Shown here one piece after another: positions 1 to 10,961 of a DNA stretch of 64,000 nt (the stretch's first letter is position 1; each line of letters begins with the position of its first letter). The DNA comes from Botryotinia globosa (lineage: Eukaryota; Ascomycota; Leotiomycetes; Helotiales; Sclerotiniaceae). Location: NCBI GenBank assembly GCA_014898425.1, contig RCSZ01000002.1:1674001-1738000 (forward strand), written 5' to 3'. Both the position numbers and the translations under genes were made by a program. Below the pieces are notes generated by a model. The model had not been told where the DNA came from, did no database searches, and was given only the letters and a program-made list of their open reading frames with translations.

Positions 1-1972
1 CTTTATCTTGAGGTGGTAGAGGTTCGTCCCTGCTGTTCAAACTCCGCGTGTCCTTCTCATCATCAGAATCATCTTCCTCGTCATCTTCCTCAGTATCACT
101 ATCATCTTTCTCTACTTCGGCTAAGCTATCCCTGTGGTACGCAGATCCCCTTAATGTGATACCAAAAGTTGGGATATGCTTCCTACGGTTACATGCCTCG
201 CATTTAGCCTCTCCTAAAAGATCAATTGCTTCTCCTGGATCAAGTCTCCTGGTGATGAATTCGGGGCGGGCATAAAGACCTTTGGTAAAGTCACGAGTCC
301 ATGAAGTGGAAACAAACTTGCTGCCAGATAACCCACTGTATGCATCTTCGAGCTTATTCCACGCCGCTTTGTAGATGGGCATAAGATTTTGGTTGAATCC
401 TGGATTAATTTTGTTTTGAACACACCATTCAACTGCTTCAACAAAATGTTCCTTGAGAGGTTTGTGAGCTGCGGCCGTGAGATGTAGAGGAATCATAGCG
501 TAGTCTGGGACCCCAAGAAGACCAACATCATCGTCATCAACAAAGTCCGAATCGTATTCATCCTCATTCTCTCGTACGGGCTTCTTTGGCGATTTTCGTT
601 TGCGCGTTTCTTGAACCTCCTCTTCCACTTCCTCGTCTTCTTCATCTTCGAAAGTAGTCAATGCATCACTACCCGAGTCATATAAGCCCCCAACCTCTTC
701 TTCATCAGACTCAGATTCGGTAAGAACAGGGTTACTTTCTCCAGCACGCTTGCGTTTGAGAATCTCTAATTGCTTCTGCTTAGCAGTTCTGTGCTTCCTA
801 CGCGGTCCTCTTCGGTTGACTTGTGGAGAAGGAGCGGGACTATCAGATTCAGGGGGAGTGGTCTTGGATAACTTGGCCATAGGCGGCAAATCATCATCTG
901 AATCACTCTCATCCACGACCCTCATTCTCTTCACAGGCGACCTAACAATACTATCCTCATCATCAGAGATGATGGTGGGACGCTTCCTCTTCATGGGTGA
1001 GGTTGGAGGTTCATCATCCGGGTCATCGGAATCAATCTCAAGTGTAACTTGCGGGACTATCTGTGTTGCTTGTCGACGTCTAGTAGAAGATGGAAGTATG
1101 TCATCCTCGGAATCCTCATCGGCTTCCTCACTAGATTCATCGCTACTATCTAGCGGTGCGGCTAGTTTCTGACTAAATAAGCCTGGGCGTTGTGAAGGTC
1201 TAGAGTTTGATGCGAATACGTCATCATCACTTGTATCTGACAATGTTACCGATCTTTTATTTGGCGTAGTCTTCGAGGGGGTTGGAGGTTTGGGGCTATG
1301 AACTAGGGCTTTTGGTGCTCTGCCTCGATTTCTAGAAGAAGGTAAAGGGGCGTTATATGTACTTCCACCTTGTATAAAGCCTCGACCTGTGAGCGAACGT
1401 CTCCTCGGTGAACCGGCTCCAGAAGATTTTGTAGCAGAACCTGTTATCTCAATATCCGAGTCGTCGCCTGCAGCCTCTGTGGCAGCAGGTCCCTCTTTAT
1501 TCTTCTTCGATGGAGTCGTTACTTCAACCTCAATTGTAGATTCATCTGCCGAATCAGTGTCGTCCTCAACAATTGGCTTCTTCGTTTTTGAACCTCGTGT
1601 ACTTCGACGTGATCCACTGGTTACCTCGGCATCTGCAATGATAATTTCCTCTTTCTGTGAGCTTTTCGCGGGTGTTGGTAATGATCCAAAGCTGATTTTT
1701 CCATCTCTCGCGTTTTTTCCCTTGCCCCCAGATTTTCCTTTAATACCAGTACTTGCTTTCAAAGGTGATCCTGAAGACATTCCACTGCGTGTAATTCTTC
1801 CTCCACTTACTGCAGATGTACCGCCATTCGTTCTCTCATATCTAACCTTCGCGGGCGAAGGTCCTTGACTTTTGGCAGGTGAATCCAAAGGTACTTCGGT
1901 GGAAATTGGATCGAATGTCAAACGTGTTTGTTTTTTTCGCCGCTCCTTTCGAGCTATGTTGGAAGAGCCCAT
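1..1972 (-). CDS. DUF4211-domain nuclear protein, 3' end beyond the window
   Basis: The reading frame starts at the ATG complementary to 1970-1972 and is read to base 1 without an intron, giving about 657 residues with no stop; the C-terminus lies outside the window. The N-terminal 450 residues are low-complexity: basic patches alternate with Ser/Asp/Glu-rich stretches, as in disordered chromatin proteins. The N-terminus carries a KKQTRLTFDP motif, PIP-box-like but without the paired aromatics. The folded part begins near residue 480 and includes a SWTRDF segment and a CEACNRRKH (CxxC, about residues 591-594) followed by TFGITLRG. This is the pattern of the fungal DUF4211 domain, whose biochemical role is not established. 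An acidic tail follows. Nuclear location is inferred from composition only. Confidence 0.75.
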   Translation of the reverse strand, partial: MGSSNIARKERRKKQTRLTFDPISTEVPLDSPAKSQGPSPAKVRYERTNGGTSAVSGGRITRSGMSSGSPLKASTGIKGKSGGKGKNARDGKISFGSLPTPAKSSQKEEIIIADAEVTSGSRRSTRGSKTKKPIVEDDTDSADESTIEVEVTTPSKKNKEGPAATEAAGDDSDIEITGSATKSSGAGSPRRRSLTGRGFIQGGSTYNAPLPSSRNRGRAPKALVHSPKPPTPSKTTPNKRSVTLSDTSDDDVFASNSRPSQRPGLFSQKLAAPLDSSDESSEEADEDSEDDILPSSTRRRQATQIVPQVTLEIDSDDPDDEPPTSPMKRKRPTIISDDEDSIVRSPVKRMRVVDESDSDDDLPPMAKLSKTTPPESDSPAPSPQVNRRGPRRKHRTAKQKQLEILKRKRAGESNPVLTESESDEEEVGGLYDSGSDALTTFEDEEDEEVEEEVQETRKRKSPKKPVRENEDEYDSDFVDDDDVGLLGVPDYAMIPLHLTAAAHKPLKEHFVEAVEWCVQNKINPGFNQNLMPIYKAAWNKLEDAYSGLSGSKFVSTSWTRDFTKGLYARPEFITRRLDPGEAIDLLGEAKCEACNRRKHIPTFGITLRGSAYHRDSLAEVEKDDSDTEEDDEEDDSDDEKDTRSLNSRDEPLPPQDK

Positions 1973-4900
1973 TGTCGCAATTTCGCAGGCTGCGGGGTTA
2001 TTTTGCAAGTTGTATCTGATAGTTTGATCGCAAAGTTGGAAGATTGAACAAAATCGCAAAATGTGAATCGAGCTTTGAGGGAGGATGTATTTATATTCGC
2101 GAACAGCAACCAGTAATTATTTTCAAGTAGTGTATGAAAGAATGCGACGGCGAATGTATTATTATAGATCGTGAGATGGTTGTGGAAATAAAAGCAAAGA
2201 AATGATAAATGAACAACAAAGGCAAAAGTGACGCGGGGAATCGCGCCAAAATTACGAAAGCACGTGCCCTTGTTGTAGGCAATTTTTGATACCTTTTATA
2301 GTGTGGGGAAAGGAGCCGCTTTGCTTGACGACGACGATCTCCTCTCCAAACATGCAAATTTCAATCCTCTCTCCCGACGGGATTTCGCTTGAATAAGTAC
2401 ACTGAATGGTATCTACACACTCCATGAAAAGGGGTATGATCCTACTCCAACTCTGAGGATTGTGCTACTGTATCCCGTATAATTTCCTCTCAAGAGAACC
2501 ACAGTACCCCTATCACTATTTACAATCTCGACAAAATTTGACAAAATCTGAAGGTAGATGAAGTATTGGCATATATGCAACATCATAGGGATAGTCTTGT
2601 TCCTTTAGATATTTGTTTGGGGAGGGAGACTGAATGAACAACCATGTATCAGTTACAGTTTTTGGAACTTTGCACGGATGTTCAGTCAGATGAATGAATG
2701 CAAAGACCTCAACTCAAGGTTAATTCTGAGCTCATAAGTGTGAATTAGAACTTTCTGGTTGTGAATATTCGAAAGCAACTTCTGAATCGCTTTTTCTGTT
2801 TTACTTGAAGTATCATGTTCCGGTATGTCGCTTGCCAATGAAATATGTCTCTTTACTCTACATGTATAAGTGCCCTTTACGACAATGAATTTTGTCATCC
2901 AGCATTTTGTCTGTCTACACTCAAGGAAGGAAGTCACTGGTCTAGGATTGGAAGTCACCTATTCGGTTGTATTTTCGCTTACCGCGTTGATTTCTCTCAA
3001 ATTGTCATTCTCTAGATATTGCATTCATTTGAATTTGGACATTAGAATATCAATGTCAGGACGGCACAGGAACAAAATTTGAGAATAACCTACTGTGTAG
3101 TTTACGTACATTGGAGCTTGTTTTTCAGGGCATTGAAAGTTTGTGTCTTCCATTTGAGCCATCTACTTACTGAGGTATGTATTCATGGATTTATGAGGTT
3201 GCTCCACATAATACCCGCATCTTCTCACAGCTCTTTCCTCCCCGACACCTCCCACATCTACCTTTCCTCTTCCTTTCCTCCTAGAACCTTAGTTTAGGGC
3301 TCTGAATTAACTTTTCAATTCGATATATGCACGAAATAATCGAAACAAATGATATAATGTGTGGTCAAGCTCCTCACTTTCCACTCTCCAACTTCAATGA
3401 GTTTAGCTAACATGGAATAACAGCAATTGGTCTCGTAGTTTAGTTCCGTTTGTTTTCGCAATGTTCAGATACCCCAGCACTTACTATGTAGCTCTTGATA
3501 GTCTGAATTCCGCCACTTTCAAGGGTTGAGCTCAGGTTAGTGAGCAAATTGAGACAAGGTATGTACATAACTTTCTTATCAGCCAATTCCGGAGCTTTAC
3601 CACGCACTTCTTTTTTTGTTATTGAGAAGGGCGCGCACTTAAAACAGAACTCTTAGGAAGGTACAACTCAAACAGTATTTGTGGTTGAACTTTTGACCAG
3701 TCTACAAGTGTGAAGTATTTAAAAATTACGTACGGGATTAGAGCCCTTTATCTGAAGCGAGCCTTGAGGTCAAGGTAAGTGACCGGTACAGTCATAAGCT
3801 CAAAAACTGTGAGGACTTGTGTGGATCCTTTGCGAGATGGAGCTCCGTATTTGAGAGCCATGAGAAATCATCTGTTACTAAGTTGATTTCTATCAACTTA
3901 TTCAGAGCTCAGCTCTAGTTGGGAAATGTGTAATCATACTACAACAATTTTCAGTAATCTGAGACACCTTTTCCAATCATGGATAGATGGCTATTTGATT
4001 GTTCATAACACGAATTTAAAGCACTCGAAGTTCAACCGATTTGATTGATGCGGTGGCAGATGGCAGAGAAGCCCTACAATAAGTCTAACAGGCCCAATAT
4101 CCAAACTGCTCCTTACTAGGCGGAATGTTAAGCTTGCAATTCATTATATTGTTCGCCGATATTTATCTCTGTGACTATCAATACGACGCCCGCTCAAGAC
4201 TGGCTACTATGTGGCGATCTTGTATGATGAAAAGGGTGTCTGTTCTCCGCGTCTTCAGGAATAATGGAGGCTTGCTGAATATCAGTATGAGACTGTTCGC
4301 TCATTGCATGGAGATCATCAAAAGGAAATAAGTTTAAGGAAAGATGCAATAGTTGTTCCCACGGGTACTGCAAAGGTTGTAATATGTTCATACCGTGGCA
4401 GCTCTGGCAGAAATTGGAAGTGATATCCAAACAGACCTCATGAAGGTTGTGATCGATGCTGAGCTTCTGGAAATCATAAACTCATCGTTCCCAACAATGA
4501 GTAATCACAACATCGTCTGGTATTATTCTTAAACGCTCGAAATTTTATTCCAAACAAAGGAGCGATAGTCAAGATTGAACTCTGACTTGACAGAAATCCG
4601 AAACTCCCTGGACCCAAATGAATATGTCGATTGAAGCTCAGTGAGACTTTTTGGATTCTTACAAATCCAGAATATGTGAGAAGTTACTTAATGAATATGG
4701 TCTGCATGTTTAGAATCAGGGTCTGATTCATGGGGAATCATTTTTAATGAGTACATTGGCATGTATGACACAGAAGTTAAATTGTCGGTCGACTTGTCAT
4801 TGTACGATATTTGACTGATCAATGACGGAAAAGACTTTCGACTTATTGAACACCAAGTATATTGATATATTCATATAGAGATACGCCATATGAGTAACTG

Positions 4901-5238
4901 CAGCACACTGATTCTATGTGATTAAGAGCTTTGACAATCTCCTTTTCAGACCTGTGCTCCAAAGTTTTTCTACATCTTTACATCGTACTGTGGAAAGGCT
5001 TCAAGCATCCAATACTTACAACATTATTGTGTGAGTTCCAATCATTCTCAGTTCTCTACAAATTCATCTGCGACTTTACCTAGCTGTCCCATTCGTTGGC
5101 TCACCCCCAACTGTTAATCTTGGAATCCACGTCAAGTAAGTTTTGATGCTTTCTATGATATTCCTCGGGGCTAATAGCATAGTCATCCCACATACACAAA
5201 CCTTAGCCCATCGGAACTCAGCCTAACCCATACACGAG
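1973..5238. other. Gene-poor stretch, no recognised gene
   Basis: Both strands hold only short open frames with no family features, and base composition is moderately AT-rich. The part next to 1972 is the promoter and leader region of the DUF4211 gene. The last 240 bases hold a leader that is duplicated again near 6.4 kb (separate entries). The rest may be decayed sequence, but I recognise no transposon protein. Confidence 0.5.
4999..5040 (+). repeat. Leader repeat, copy 1 (upstream of small gene A)
   Basis: This 42-base stretch matches 6394-6435 at 36 of 42 positions with no gaps. In both copies it lies about 200 bases before the start codon of a small cysteine-containing gene. Downstream in both copies is a possible 5' UTR intron donor (GTAAGT here, GTGAGT in copy 2) and the same ACCCATACA string just before the ATG. 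This looks like a duplicated promoter/leader. Confidence 0.7.
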
Positions 5239-5784
5239 ATGTCAAACTACCGTGGTTCTAACCATGACTCCCTTCCTGCTATTCCCCAGCCCCACGGCAT
5301 ACCCAAATATCGCCTAGCAGATCCTGGCCACCCCAACCATCTCGCAACAAAGTACACAGCGAGACAAGGCAATGATCGTAGCAACGAACCTCGGGAAACG
5401 ATTCTCTACACTGTATTTTACCTCTGCGGACAGTACCAATGCTCGGAAGCTGAACCTTCTGACCACTATCGGCGCCCTAAGTACATCATTCAAAAGTCGA
5501 TTTGTCAAAAGTACAATAACTGTGAACACTGTCGCACGGTTCAATCCCAGTTGGGTAAATTCAAACTTGCAACAGACAGGGAAAGATTTCGAGAGCTCCT
5601 CAGAAGTGAGCTATTTGAACTGTGGACAGGAAAGGGTAGGCTATTCAAAGATGGATTTGCCAACAGCGACAACACTCCTCCCTATTTTGATTTGAGGCGA
5701 ATTATGCATGTCATTTTGAAAACATCAAGGAATCTCGGGGATGAAATCAAAATGCGGAACAGGAAGGAAGAGGAGCAAAGGTAA
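5239..5784 (+). CDS. Small cysteine-containing protein of unknown function, tandem family member A
   Basis: An uninterrupted frame of 181 residues whose product I do not recognise. There is no signal peptide or membrane segment. The centre (residues 50-100) has a hydrophobic beta-like stretch ending in YLCGQY and then a CEHC (CxxC) pair, a possible metal site. The C-terminal third is charged and probably helical, with an LW...F.DGF...P..D..RI pattern. The same layout occurs in the broken copy at 6605-7131 and, more weakly, in the gene at 7512, so I infer a local family. The start is supported by the leader repeat upstream, in which the context before the ATG is conserved with the next copy. 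Function, location and expression cannot be read from the sequence. It could be a lineage-specific protein. Confidence 0.55.
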   Translation: MSNYRGSNHDSLPAIPQPHGIPKYRLADPGHPNHLATKYTARQGNDRSNEPRETILYTVFYLCGQYQCSEAEPSDHYRRPKYIIQKSICQKYNNCEHCRTVQSQLGKFKLATDRERFRELLRSELFELWTGKGRLFKDGFANSDNTPPYFDLRRIMHVILKTSRNLGDEIKMRNRKEEEQR

Positions 5785-6604
5785 CAGGAAAAACTGCAAA
5801 TTCCACATACAAGAGAAACAGGAGTGGCGACCAGATCAGGAGATTCGAGGCCACTCTTCGCAGATAGCACTTTCAAATAGCTTTCCCCTGATAACGAATA
5901 AGATCGTTACTCACTGATTGTGCGCTCATTTTAGGAGCCTTTGAGCTGGGCTCCAGGCATACCGGAAAGGAGATGGATTTCAGAGAGAGCTCTTTCGGCG
6001 AGAAGGATCCAGTTGACCCATATTAATTTCTTATGTTTAAGATTTTCTAGAAGAATAATCAAGCCTGACTTTACAAAAACCCAACATGGTCACATTATTC
6101 CTATTCCAAAAATCCTATGAATATATATGCATTTCTGAAATATGAATCATTCGAAGAGATATTTCCTAACTTGACAGTCACATAAATCATGACAATATCT
6201 TATTTATATATTAATATCAAAACTTTGTATGCCTTAGACTCATAAAGTATTTTCTTTGCGATAGATTCGAATACAGATAGATATGCTTTTTCAGGTGCGG
6301 ATAAAGTTGGTGCTATACGGATGTGTACTTTTAGTCCCCTCGCCCTTTCCCTCCCTTTTGTATACACAAACCCTCGAAAATACCGCAAAGACCCTTCAAG
6401 TAGCCAATACTTACACCATCATTGTGTGATATCCACTCACCTTTTCGCGGCCACGGCATCTTATCCATAATTCTTGCTCATCATCATTTTTTGAAATCGC
6501 ATCAAGTGAGTTTCGCTACTCATTTACTGCTGTACAATCACCCATAAAAATAGGTATTCCTCATAGACGCTTCAGTATCTCCAACTTCAAGCAGACCCAT
6601 ACAT
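5785..6604. other. Spacer between tandem copies A and B
   Basis: No gene is seen. The second half contains the duplicated leader (6394-6435) and a candidate 5' UTR intron beginning at the GTGAGT near 6507 and ending before the B start codon. The first half is 3' flank of A and fairly AT-rich. Confidence 0.5.
6394..6435 (+). repeat. Leader repeat, copy 2 (upstream of small gene B)
   Basis: Differs from 4999-5040 at six of 42 positions. It has the same relation to the downstream start codon, intron donor and ACCCATACA string as copy 1, so gene and control region were duplicated together. Confidence 0.7.
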
Positions 6605-7131
6605 ATGATGAGAAGCATTCCAAGACCTTGCTCTTGCGACCCGAATGAAAGATATCATACTCCAGATAATTACATGTGTTATCTAAGTTGTTTAAAGAGA
6701 TATAGCGATCCGAAAGATCAAGCATCGAACAACCGAATCGAAGGTCGTACGGTATATAACGTGTACGTGTGTGGGGGCATACTAGCACATGAACTTGATC
6801 CCTTCCGCGAGAGCTTACTTCGTTCCACATATATGCTCAAAAAAGCCGTTTGCTGTACCGTCGAAAAAAAAAATGCTTGGGCTGTAACATAATCATTAGC
6901 CTTATAGAGGATAAGCTCGATCGCAATGGGAAACCGTAGCCTGCCGTTGTTATTCAGGTGCTCTGGGACCAATGGATTCGTATCGGACACAGAGGCTATG
7001 GATTTCAAGATGGCGAGTTGGCCCCTATACCAAAACTAGGAGTAGATTCGTTTAAGAGGATTGTTGAGGGTCAGAGCAAACTTCAAAAGCTCCAGTCTCT
7101 TCATCTTGTCAAAGGGAGTGATCGGGCTTGA
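6605..7131 (+). pseudogene. Broken member B of the tandem small-gene family
   Basis: The frame opens with an ATG in the same leader context as gene A and runs 95 residues to a stop at about 6890. It contains the family core (VYNVYVCGGI, matching the LCG region of A). Past a run of ten A residues near 6863-6873 the resemblance to A continues in another frame: a CLGC pair aligns with the CEHC of A. After an in-frame TAG, a third segment (about 6958-7131) aligns with the LW...F.DG...P..D..RI part of A. The gene therefore carries at least one homopolymer frameshift and one stop. A sequencing error in the A run could explain the shift but not the later TAG. No splice arrangement of reasonable length repairs it. 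Confidence 0.55.
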
Positions 7132-7511
7132 GGCCGAAAACATGAAGATATTAGAATCTCTTCATAGCAGAGTACCAGAGAGTTAGAACAACGAGCCTGA
7201 ACGAGAACAAGTTTAATTCGTTCTTCTCAAGTTAATTTCTCATAGCCAAGATTCTCTTTCGTGGAATTAGAGGATAATTGACCCCAACTTTGTTTTAGAC
7301 AAAAAACAAAGATGATTCAGCATCGTGAAGCGAAATCAATCACACTGATAGAGACTATTATGAGTGGTAAACCTTGAGCAGTTATGAATGTTACTCAGAA
7401 CTTTCTGAGTCAACCCCCATTCTGTAGTATACCCTATGTAAGCCATCGAGTCTCTTTTGACAAATTTCTCCTCCCCATCTCAGCGTTACACTACAAGACG
7501 CTTCCCAAAAT
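7132..7511. other. Spacer between B and C
   Basis: This contains the decayed tail of B (charged, helix-like codons up to about 7190), then AT-rich sequence with no frame or RNA gene that I can see. The last 100 bases are pyrimidine-rich and serve as leader of gene C. Confidence 0.4.
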
Positions 7512-8078
7512 ATGAGTTCATCAACGCCTCCAAATTATGCCCACGGGGTAATGGAATACCTTTTGAACTGTGATGCACCTTCTCCGGTTACTCCTCAACC
7601 TTGTAAATACACACCAACGGCGAGAAAGCAAATCCCAGTTGGTAGTGTTTACAAAGTCTTCAACACATACTATCGCAACGTCATCAAATTCCACATCTGC
7701 GGCCACATCGGCGACAAAATAGCGGTTCCAGCTGACGAAGTATGTTACACCTTGCCCGATGCATGCTATTGGATATGCCCCAGAGCCTGTGACGAAGGGT
7801 TTGAGAAGAAGTCATGTGCGCAGAACAACGCAGAATCACTTGCCATGACTGGCGAGGCGGCCGGTACAAGTTCTGAGGGAATTTTGTATGAACAGTGGAG
7901 TGAGTATTTGACAAAACTTCAAGAAATGAAGAAATCGCTGTCGGGATATGAATTAGTACCCGTCAGAGTAAATATGAAAGGATTGAAATTGAGTCAACGG
8001 GAGGAAATGGAGACACAAATGCAGATAGAGAAAGATTTGCGAAAGGAGAACCGAAAGACGAAGAAACGGCTGTGGTAG
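7512..8078 (+). CDS. Small cysteine-rich protein of unknown function, family member C
   Basis: A single-exon frame of 188 residues, not recognised as a known family. Its core has a hydrophobic stretch leading to FHICGHIGD (compare YLCGQY in A and VYVCGG in B). Then come closely spaced cysteines (EVCYTLPDACYWICPRACDEGF, KKSC), suggesting a zinc or disulphide site. The C-terminal 80 residues are charged and predicted helical (KLQEMKKSL, REEMETQMQIEKDLRKENRK), as at the end of A. There is no signal peptide, so a cytosolic or nuclear place is more likely than secretion. It lacks the duplicated leader, so it is the most diverged member if it belongs to the family. Confidence 0.55.
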   Translation: MSSSTPPNYAHGVMEYLLNCDAPSPVTPQPCKYTPTARKQIPVGSVYKVFNTYYRNVIKFHICGHIGDKIAVPADEVCYTLPDACYWICPRACDEGFEKKSCAQNNAESLAMTGEAAGTSSEGILYEQWSEYLTKLQEMKKSLSGYELVPVRVNMKGLKLSQREEMETQMQIEKDLRKENRKTKKRLW

Positions 8079-10209
8079 AAAGGTTGGGAAAATATTTGTT
8101 GATTGGCAGGTTTTACCGTAGAAAATCAACCGATATAGAGATGGGATGGCCATGATGTGTACCTGTGGCTAATAAGAAGGGTAGGAGCGAGCAGAAATTG
8201 TAATGGCCCGGGTAGATAGATAGATGTTGGATGTAATGGACAGGCTGAAAACACCCCATAATCAATATTCACTTCAAGATGCCATAATTCCGCCAATAGA
8301 AACCTCACGATCCAACTCCCACTCGCCGATATATATATTCAAACAACTTCACAACTTATAACTAATAATCCGCTTCTGGTGCAAGTGGTAGGGCGATCAC
8401 ATCAACTACCGCAAAACGAGGTCGAGGATATTAGCTACAGGCAGCTACAGACCACGCACCTGGGAGGATAATAAAGTCGACGTTATCCTTTTGCCATTCT
8501 GAAGCTCGCTCTTTTTTAAAAAAAAATCTTCTTCTGATGTTTCGAATCTGTATGGACAGACAGCTCCTCCAGCTAGCCAGCTAGCTTTTTCATTTCATTG
8601 TTTACTTTGATTTATTTCCAAAGTCTGCATGCACGGCAGTAGTATGGATCTTGAGGAGTGTCGAGATGCATTTTTTGGACAGGCTCATATGGCCCCACTT
8701 TCAACCAAATTCACTACTGTATAATTACGAGCCTATAGGTATCTTTAGATGTCAGAAACTCGTCACTAGTAAGTTATGATTTATAAGGATAGATAGCTCT
8801 AACATACCTAAACTATTACGAATCCACTATGAGCTATTGCGTGAATGTGGGACATCGACTTACGTCGCAGTCTGCGGTTTGAGACACTGATTCGAGGCCA
8901 CACGACACGAAAGAGCAGACAGAGGCAACTGCATAAATCAAATAAAGCTGGCGCATTGAGAAAGCATTCAAGGAGTTGCAGAGTTCATACAGGAAAGGCC
9001 TTGATTATGTTCTCGAGTTGGTTGGTATATGAAGACCGCGATTACAGCGCCTGGCGCGAACTGTAAATTTTGCTCAGTATTGACTTCTATTTTGCCCATT
9101 CTCACTCTGAGCTATGTTGTCAGGTTTATGATGCCACGAATCCATCCAAAAACGACCGGATGGATGCAGGTACTCAACGCTATGGAATTCAAAAATAGGA
9201 ATCATATGATGGTGATAGAAAGTCATCGAGCGCTTGCAGTGCTTTTGATATCATGAATGAGTTTGAGATATTGGAAGCAAATGGGTAGCATGTCCGAAGA
9301 AGATACGAGCACTGATATCAATACATTATTGTTCACGATACAGCGTACCTAATTGCCCATGCCACATGGATCAACTCTACAATACCAAGATCCAAAGTTC
9401 AAATATGAAGCGGACAGTATCATTGTTCATGACCAGCTTGGCCATTCATAAATCTCACAGAAGACAACTCAGATCAAAGACGCATCACAGCCAAACAGCA
9501 AAACGGCGTTCAAAGGATATAAATATATTGCATAAGCTAACAGACCTGGCCACCGTTCCTCCGAATCCCTAAAACTCATCCCACCAAATCTCAAATGTCT
9601 CCTAAAGGAACCGAACACAAAACTCATCGACGAGTTTCATAGTCAGGATACCTCAAGGAAAAGTCTCGAAGAATCAAAATCGTGACCCAGGTTTTATTCT
9701 TGCTTCACTGTCCACACTTGCTCGCTCTGGGTTGAGACTCGGCAAGCTCTAGCAATATTTTGAAGCGGATGTTGGGGGGTTCTTCTGTTCGAAGAATAGA
9801 AATAATGATGTGCTGAAAGAAGAATACCTACTTGTCTTCAGAGGAGAATCAATTGATTTCCATGTTTGGCGAGGATCCGATTGTTTGAAGAACTTTCTCT
9901 GCATGAATGAATGCCATTGTGTACTTGATAAAGAAAGGGATGAATTCTTGAGGAAAAATTTCGAGGTTTTCATACGGCTCACTAGTCTCTGCGCTAGCGA
10001 GAAACTAGTTTGAATTAAGTAATCTTAAAGCCGTTTTGCCAATCCAGAACGATCCACCTCAGCCTCGTCAATCAGGCCTTCGCGTCATGGCGGGCGAACT
10101 TTATCAATATCCAAATGAAACTCGCGATTGTAATTGATCCTCCGATCCAATCTGCCTCTTCACAATAATATTATTTGCGCAAATTTTTATTGTATTGTTG
10201 GTACACAGA
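8079..10209. other. Gene-poor stretch, possible decayed coding remnants
   Basis: Short frames with many stops on both strands. Patches around 8930-9070 and 9360-9560 read like protein fragments with scattered stops, but I cannot name them. The last 200 bases are the likely promoter of the EF-hand gene. No tRNA or repeat is seen. Confidence 0.4.
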
Positions 10210-10961
10210 ATGGTATTCCTCACCTCCTCGTTTCCCAAATCTAACGAATGACTAACAAAACCCCCAGCCAGCAAAACGCAAAGATACCTCTGCGCCAGCA
10301 GCTGGACCGCGGTCCAAGCTAGCTAAAGAACACAATATTACCGCTGCGGAAGAAACAGAGATCAAAGAGGCATTTTCGTTATTTTCGCAAAAGATGGAGG
10401 GCGAGAAGGAGGGCGTTATTGCTATGGGTGATGTGAGGAGAGCGTTGATGTATGTGCTACTTCTAATTTCGCTTTCTAGAACGTTCACATTTATCTGCTT
10501 GATTTGTTGCATACACGACAGTAGTTCCTGTGAGAGAAGATGTGTACTAATTCTAAAACAGCGCCCTAGGACTAACACCCACCCCCTCCGAACTCCGCGA
10601 ATACCACAGCATCCTCGACCCGGAAGACGAAGGCTTTACAGTCTATCGGCATTTCGTTGCTATCTGCGCTATTAAATTTCATTCCCGGACTCGAACATCG
10701 GACTCACATAAGAAAGATGTAGATGATGCGTTCAGACTGTTTTCCAATGCTGGACAGAAGAAGGGCAGTGGAGGCGGAGACGACATGGGAAGAATTACAT
10801 TGGCGACATTGAAGAGGGTTGCGAGGGTTTTGAAAGAGGATGTGGATGAGGATTTGCTGATTAGTATGTTGTTGGAGGCGAATGGCGGACAGGGAGTTGG
10901 GAAGGGCGTGGAAAGGGATGAGTTTGAAGATGTCATGAGGAGGGCGGGGATGTGGAGGTGA
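10210..10961 (+). CDS. Centrin/calmodulin-superfamily EF-hand-like protein
   Basis: Predicted exons 10210-10212, 10268-10449 and 10562-10961 give 194 residues. The first coding exon holds only the ATG, followed at once by GTATTC, with a branch-like GACTAAC and a CCCCCAG acceptor. The body begins with a basic PAKRKDT segment, then KLAKEHNITAAEETEIKEAFSLFS, the usual entry helix of centrin-like proteins. An ALGLTPTPSELREYHSILDPEDEGF segment and a second pair of helices around FRLFSNAGQKKGSGGGDD follow. The EF loops are degenerate, missing several Asp ligands, so calcium binding is doubtful. Centrin relatives work at spindle poles or in nucleotide-excision repair with Rad4/XPC. Which role applies here is not visible. 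Confidence 0.7.

Noticed and set aside
1389..1868. 159-codon plus-strand frame opposite the DUF4211 gene
   Set aside because: Antisense shadow of a Ser/Asp/Glu-rich coding region; such codons leave the opposite strand open.
8375..8450. tRNA-like string TGGTGCAAGTGGTAG
   Set aside because: It resembles a D-arm but has no T-arm or pairing acceptor ends.
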